A DNA stretch of 64,000 nt from Bacteroidia bacterium (GTDB lineage: Bacteria > Bacteroidota > Bacteroidia > Flavobacteriales_D > Cryomorphaceae). Of the stretch, positions 59,621-64,000 are shown piece by piece. The first letter of the stretch is position 1. The number at the start of each line of letters is the position of its first letter. The stretch is taken from assembly GCA_030427905.1 (NCBI GenBank), contig JAUICL010000002.1:434001-498000 (forward strand), read 5' to 3'. The position numbers were made by a program, and so were the translations under genes. The notes under the pieces are model-generated. The model was not told the DNA's origin. It saw only the letters and a list, made by a program, of their open reading frames with translations, and ran no database searches.

Positions 59621-62600
59621 ATGGCTAAGCGGGTAGCTTTAATGCTTATCACTTTTGTGATAGGTAGTTCCATTTACGCTCAATCGCTCAGAGAATTCAC
59701 CAGAGAAAGACAGGCCTTTTACGAGCAGCTAGAAGATATGATGTCGGCTGTGGACAAAAAGGAAACCAAAGCGCTTCTCGAAGAACGCTTTGGGCCCTTC
59801 TGGCTTAATGGGACGATCTACAACGAAGCACAAACTGAGCAGATATACGACGTGGCGGATGTCATGCTGAAAAAGCGCCTTCGTCCTTTTCCCTTTTTTA
59901 AGGCATACATTGAGTGCTTGATGTACTTCCCCGGCTCTCCGCAAGAAGGTGAAGGGTGGAATACCTGGATAGAGACCATGATGTCTATGTCTTCGGGTAG
60001 TAAAAAAAACCTCGAAGAGTATTTAGTCATGAGCGAAACACTCTTTACCGAAAACGTGTTTTACTCGTCGTCTTCCACGCGCTGGAGAACAAGTACGTAT
60101 AATTGGTCTTTCGCCTTTGATGGTAAGTCGCCGAGCATAGTTTTCCCAGATATGGACTTGACTTGCTTATCCAAGGGCGATAGCTCCATGATCTACGGAA
60201 CATCTGGAGTTTATTACCCAAGCACAGAACGATTTGTGGGGAAGGATGGGAAGCTGACTTGGGAGCGAGCAGCATTGGGTCCTGATGAAACTTTTGCCTT
60301 AGTGCAATATCCCTACCAGCTCAAAATGCGCTCTGCAGCTATTCTCATAGATTCAGTGCAGTTTTTTACGAGTTTCTTTTCATATCCGTTGGAAGGTACA
60401 TACGAAGACAAAATTCTAGCTAACGTAACGCCAGAAAAGGCCACGTATCCCCAGTTCTCCTCCTTCGAAAAGCGCTTGTCGATTGAGAATATTGTAGATA
60501 AAGTTGATTATAACGGCGGGTTTAGAATGGAAGGAGCCAATCTGAAAGGTTTTGGTACGAAGCAAGAGCCAGCTAAACTTACCTTCAAGCGAGACGGCCT
60601 TCCACAGCTCATTTCTTACGCACAATTCTACACCATCAAGCCTGATAGAATTGCCACAAACGATGCCAAGATTGTCATTGTTTTGAACAATGACAGCATC
60701 GTTCACCCGAGCCTTCAACTTCGTTTCAAAAATGAGAATAGACAATTGGCTTTGATCCGGACTGATGAAGGGCTTTCAGCTTCGCCATACTACAATTCCT
60801 ATCACAAGGTAGATATGTACTTTGAAGCGTTCTACTGGAATATTGATGATCCGGTGATGCGTATGGGAAATCTCTTTGGAAGCACCGAAACCCGTGCAGC
60901 TTTTGAATCGGCCAATTTCTTTAAAAAGAAGCGATACACAAGTCTGCAAGGAATGGATCGGATCAACCCCTTGTATGGTATAAGACAGTACGCAAGGCAG
61001 GTAAATTCGGATGTTTTTAATGCCGAAGGATTGGCAGCGCATATGGGCTACAGGCTTGAAGTGTACGTGCCACGATTGGTTGATCTAACAAACAAAGGGT
61101 TTATTAATTACGACCTGCAATCGCAAACGGTAGAAGTGCGTCAAAAGCTATATGACTATATTTCGGCGGCTGCAGGAAATCTCGATTACGATGTAATCAT
61201 TTTCAACTCGAATGTAAAGAATGGCGACAATGCCCAACTGAACTTGGTCAATTTTGATCTTGTGCTACAAGGTGTCGATCAAATTTTGCTTTCCGACTCC
61301 CAAAACGTGGCCATTTTCCCTAAAAATGGAGAAGTCAATCTTCGAAAGAATCGAGACTTCAATTTTGGAGGTGTTATTCGCTCTGGAAAGTTTGAATTTT
61401 ACGGAGAAGAGTATGACTTCGACTACGACAAATTCCTAGTCGATTTGATTCAAGTAGACTCCTGTCGCCTTTACGTAGAAGACTTTAGGCCGGAGCGCAG
61501 TAATCTGCGAAGAGTTAAAAACGTAATAGAAGGAATTGGTGGAACTCTGCAGATTGACAACCCATTCAATAAGTCTGGTTTGCAAGAAGAGTTTACCGAA
61601 TACCCCATTCTGCTCTCCGATAAGGAGTCCTTTGTTTATTACGACAATACTTCCATTCAAGGTGGGGTTTATGAGCGAGATAAAGTTTTCTTCGAACTAG
61701 AGCCATTTACCCTTGACTCGCTCGACAACTTCGCTACGGAGCAAGTAGCCTTTGTCGGAAAATTCGTTTCTGGTGGAATTTTCCCAGAGATGAGCGAGCA
61801 ACTCAAAGTGCAGGAAGATTATTCTCTTGGGTTTGAGCGATCTACACCTCCAGATGGATTGGCCTTGTACGGCAACAAAGCCACATTTAAGAACGACATT
61901 ATCCTGAACTACAACGGTTTGCAAGGTGATGGAGCTCTCGAGTATTTGACATCTACAAGCGAATCAGAGCTTTTCACGTTCTTCCCGGATAGTACGCGGG
62001 GTATGACCAATTCTTTTGTGAATATTGAGCAAAATACCGGACTTGAAATTCCAGAAGCGAATGCTTCTGTAGTCGATCTTTCTTTCTTTCCAATCCAAGA
62101 CAACTTGACGCTAACTGTTGTCGACTCTACCATTTCCATGTTTAATGGTCAAGCCGATGTAATAGCCGGAGATCTTTACGTAGAACCTGAAGGTGTTTCT
62201 GGAAGTGGAATTGTGGAATTTTCGGGTGCGGAGCTCGAAGCCGATGTGATCAATTATGACTTCAATAGCTTCAAGTCTGATACGGCGGCGTTTCGCTTGC
62301 TCGCTTTACAGGAAGCGAATCTCGCGTTTAGTACGGATAATGTGAATGCCCACATCGATTTTGACCAGCGTATTGGAAACTTTAAATCGAATGGAGAAGA
62401 GACGCTCGTTGAATTCCCGGTAAATCAGTACGTGTGTTTCATGGATGAATTCAAGTGGTTTATGGATGCCAACGACATAGCACTCGAAACGTCCCGACAA
62501 ATGGCTACCGACTTCGTGATCGATACGGAGCTCGATATGCAGCGATCCAACTTCTTTAGCGTCCATAAAGACCAGGACTCTTTGAACTTCATGTCGCCTA

Positions 62601-64000
62601 AGGCGGTTTACGATCTCGATACGTATACCATTACTGGAGACCAGATCCCCTGGATACGGGTAGCCGATGCCAAGATTACTCCAGACAGTGGACGTGTGGT
62701 GATACGCAAACGCGCTAAAATGGACCCGCTCACCAATGCGACTATTCTCACCAACTATGTAACCCAGTATCACACCATTGAGTCGGCTTTTGTGACTATA
62801 CTTTCGAGAAAGGAATACGTCGGTTCTGGTGAATACGCGTATATCGATGAAAACCAGCAACCCAATATTCTGACCCTTGAAACCATAGGCGTAGATAGCA
62901 GCCAGCAGACCATTGGTACGGGTAAGATTTTGGAGAATGATCAGTTCTTCCTAAATCCACACTTCGAGTATCAGGGTAGGGTGGAGCTTCGATCAAACGA
63001 CAAGTTCTTGACCTTCGATGGTAGTACACGCATCATTCATACGTGTGAGCGATTGGAAAGAAACTGGATGAATTTCTCTGCGAGTATTGATCCAAACGAA
63101 GTGAAGATACCTGTGGATACCGTACTCACCGACGATCGTGGAAACCCAGTGGATGTTGGGCTTAAACTTATGTTGGATCCTTATCAGATATACGGAACCT
63201 TCTTGTCGGAAGCTCAAAACGAAACAGACCAGTCGGTTGTAACTTCGCGTGGAATCTTACGCTTCAATAAGAACAGTCAGCAATATGAAGTGGCTGCCGA
63301 AGACAAGTTGAACCAAAACACCTTGCCGGGCAATTATGTTGCACTCGACAAGGGAAGTTGCGATTTGAAAGGTCTCGGTAAACTAGAACTTGGTGCCGAT
63401 TTGAGTCAATTCGAAATGAATATTCTCGGTCAGTTAGACTACAAAACAGCTGATGAACAAGTGGAAATTGGCTCATCCATGAGTCTGAATTTCCCATTTA
63501 GCGATCAAGCACTCGATAAAATGAGAGTTTATCTAGCTTCCGTCCCAGACTTGAAGCCTGTGGATTTTTCAAAGTCGAACTACGAATACGCCATTCGAGA
63601 GCTCATGGGGCTGGAAGGCTCTGATAAGGTCATTTCAGAATTAAACTTGAGTGGAAATATCAAGAAGCTTCCAGACGCTTTGAACAAAACGATCTTTATA
63701 TCTGATGTCAAAATGACTTGGGACCCAATCTTGGAATCATTTATTTCGGAAGGTGATATTGGAATAGCTAGTTTCGGTAAGGATCAGTTCTTTAGAAAGG
63801 TGCCAGGAAAATTGGTGGTAGAGAAAAAAGCGAGTGGAGATATCGTGCACCTGTACCTTGAGATTGATGATGCCAACTGGTACTATTTCACGTATAAAAG
63901 GGGATTACTTCAGACCTATTCTTCAGACAAATCCTTCAATGGTATTGTTATGGAAGAGAAAGAAGAGAAGCGAAAATCACCCGGTAAAAAGAAAGAAGAT
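59621..64000 (+). CDS. Very large exported protein of unknown function (cut at window end)
   Basis: The frame from the ATG at 59621 stays open for exactly 1460 codons to the last base; no stop codon was found. It has a signal peptide (MAKRVALMLITFVIGSSIYA) and a body rich in beta structure and aromatic residues (for example WSFAFDGKSPSIVFPDMDLT, FFTSFFSYPLEG). The later half carries repeated short segments on membrane-like or scaffold surfaces (VEFSGAELEADVI, IDFDQRIGNFKSNG, LDLSGNIKKLPD) and ends in a Lys/Glu-rich stretch. I recognise no domain. A periplasmic or outer-membrane scaffold of the AsmA/LptD kind is only a guess. It follows prmA by six bases and may be cotranscribed. Confidence 0.85.
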   Translation, partial: MAKRVALMLITFVIGSSIYAQSLREFTRERQAFYEQLEDMMSAVDKKETKALLEERFGPFWLNGTIYNEAQTEQIYDVADVMLKKRLRPFPFFKAYIECLMYFPGSPQEGEGWNTWIETMMSMSSGSKKNLEEYLVMSETLFTENVFYSSSSTRWRTSTYNWSFAFDGKSPSIVFPDMDLTCLSKGDSSMIYGTSGVYYPSTERFVGKDGKLTWERAALGPDETFALVQYPYQLKMRSAAILIDSVQFFTSFFSYPLEGTYEDKILANVTPEKATYPQFSSFEKRLSIENIVDKVDYNGGFRMEGANLKGFGTKQEPAKLTFKRDGLPQLISYAQFYTIKPDRIATNDAKIVIVLNNDSIVHPSLQLRFKNENRQLALIRTDEGLSASPYYNSYHKVDMYFEAFYWNIDDPVMRMGNLFGSTETRAAFESANFFKKKRYTSLQGMDRINPLYGIRQYARQVNSDVFNAEGLAAHMGYRLEVYVPRLVDLTNKGFINYDLQSQTVEVRQKLYDYISAAAGNLDYDVIIFNSNVKNGDNAQLNLVNFDLVLQGVDQILLSDSQNVAIFPKNGEVNLRKNRDFNFGGVIRSGKFEFYGEEYDFDYDKFLVDLIQVDSCRLYVEDFRPERSNLRRVKNVIEGIGGTLQIDNPFNKSGLQEEFTEYPILLSDKESFVYYDNTSIQGGVYERDKVFFELEPFTLDSLDNFATEQVAFVGKFVSGGIFPEMSEQLKVQEDYSLGFERSTPPDGLALYGNKATFKNDIILNYNGLQGDGALEYLTSTSESELFTFFPDSTRGMTNSFVNIEQNTGLEIPEANASVVDLSFFPIQDNLTLTVVDSTISMFNGQADVIAGDLYVEPEGVSGSGIVEFSGAELEADVINYDFNSFKSDTAAFRLLALQEANLAFSTDNVNAHIDFDQRIGNFKSNGEETLVEFPVNQYVCFMDEFKWFMDANDIALETSRQMATDFVIDTELDMQRSNFFSVHKDQDSLNFMSPKAVYDLDTYTITGDQIPWIRVADAKITPDSGRVVIRKRAKMDPLTNATILTNYVTQYHTIESAFVTILSRKEYVGSGEYAYIDENQQPNILTLETIGVDSSQQTIGTGKILENDQFFLNPHFEYQGRVELRSNDKFLTFDGSTRIIHTCERLERNWMNFSASIDPNEVKIPVDTVLTDDRGNPVDVGLKLMLDPYQIYGTFLSEAQNETDQSVVTSRGILRFNKNSQQYEVAAEDKLNQNTLPGNYVALDKGSCDLKGLGKLELGADLSQFEMNILGQLDYKTADEQVEIGSSMSLNFPFSDQALDKMRVYLASVPDLKPVDFSKSNYEYAIRELMGLEGSDKVISELNLSGNIKKLPDALNKTIFISDVKMTWDPILESFISEGDIGIASFGKDQFFRKVPGKLVVEKKASGDIVHLYLEIDDANWYYFTYKRGLLQTYSSDKSFNGIVMEEKEEKRKSPGKKKED

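Noticed and set aside
59729-63497. Many minus-strand frames of 60-184 codons across the end of the window
   Set aside because: They are all antisense to the single long plus-strand frame from 59621, and their translations look like non-coding shadow (Arg/Ser/His-rich, no domains).

Overview
The window looks like a chromosomal segment of a Bacteroidota bacterium, most likely in or near the Flavobacteriales. The signs are: at least five secreted proteins ending in type IX secretion (T9SS) C-terminal sorting domains plus a stand-alone CHU_C/type B-like domain; the Bacteroidota-specific families Rpb6-type omega, DUF4835, DUF1599, BT_3928, CHU_C and choice-of-anchor B; promoters of the Bacteroidota type (TAnnTTTG at -7); and few Shine-Dalgarno sequences. 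Coding density is very high. I found no tRNA, rRNA, CRISPR array, insertion sequence or prophage, and no gene-free stretch longer than about 250 bases. The genus cannot be fixed from the sequence alone.

Layout. 1-4950 (minus strand): a tiny LuxR-type regulator, a TPR histidine kinase/NarL-type response regulator pair, a lone CHU_C-domain protein, a barrel protein and a TPR protein. 5106-14619: a 1506-residue surface protein with two propeller-like regions, acetyl-CoA synthetase, and a secreted Omp28-like thioredoxin-fold protein. 14726-21514: two paralogous outer-membrane barrels, a TraB/GumN protein, a methyltransferase, a barrel, a SIMPL protein, a hotdog thioesterase and a secreted propeller-like protein. 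21719-25120: a signalling block (LuxR-type regulator, unknown small protein, multi-pass membrane protein, minimal NarL-type kinase and regulator). 25175-32389: a serine-palmitoyltransferase-like enzyme, then the conserved series bamD, rpoZ-like, coaBC, DUF4835, recN, and fabI. 32404-38214: an ionotropic-glutamate-receptor-like potassium channel, a Nudix hydrolase, aat and two T9SS cargo proteins around a membrane protein. 38211-45469: a compact cassette joining a ThiF/nitroreductase fusion (Rv1355c family), a GNAT-like acyltransferase, a 7TMR-DISM histidine kinase, a receiver-kinase, a degenerate receiver, and a divergent receiver. 45483-52998: a secreted dikinase-like protein, a lipoprotein/barrel cluster, an exported superoxide dismutase and a DinB protein. 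53054-59614: a Crp-family regulator, then folP, and divergently DUF1599, BT_3928, an ABC permease, tpiA and prmA. 59621 to the window end is one uninterrupted open frame of 1460 codons, cut by the border.

The candidates for something new are three. First, the Rv1355c/acyltransferase/two-component cassette, which reads like a make-and-sense circuit for a small molecule. Second, the T9SS-exported protein with phosphohistidine and ATP-grasp dikinase domains in glucan-water-dikinase order. Third, a nested-hairpin element between folP and the Crp-family gene that could be a structured RNA. Functional statements rest on reading motifs by eye; no database search was run.
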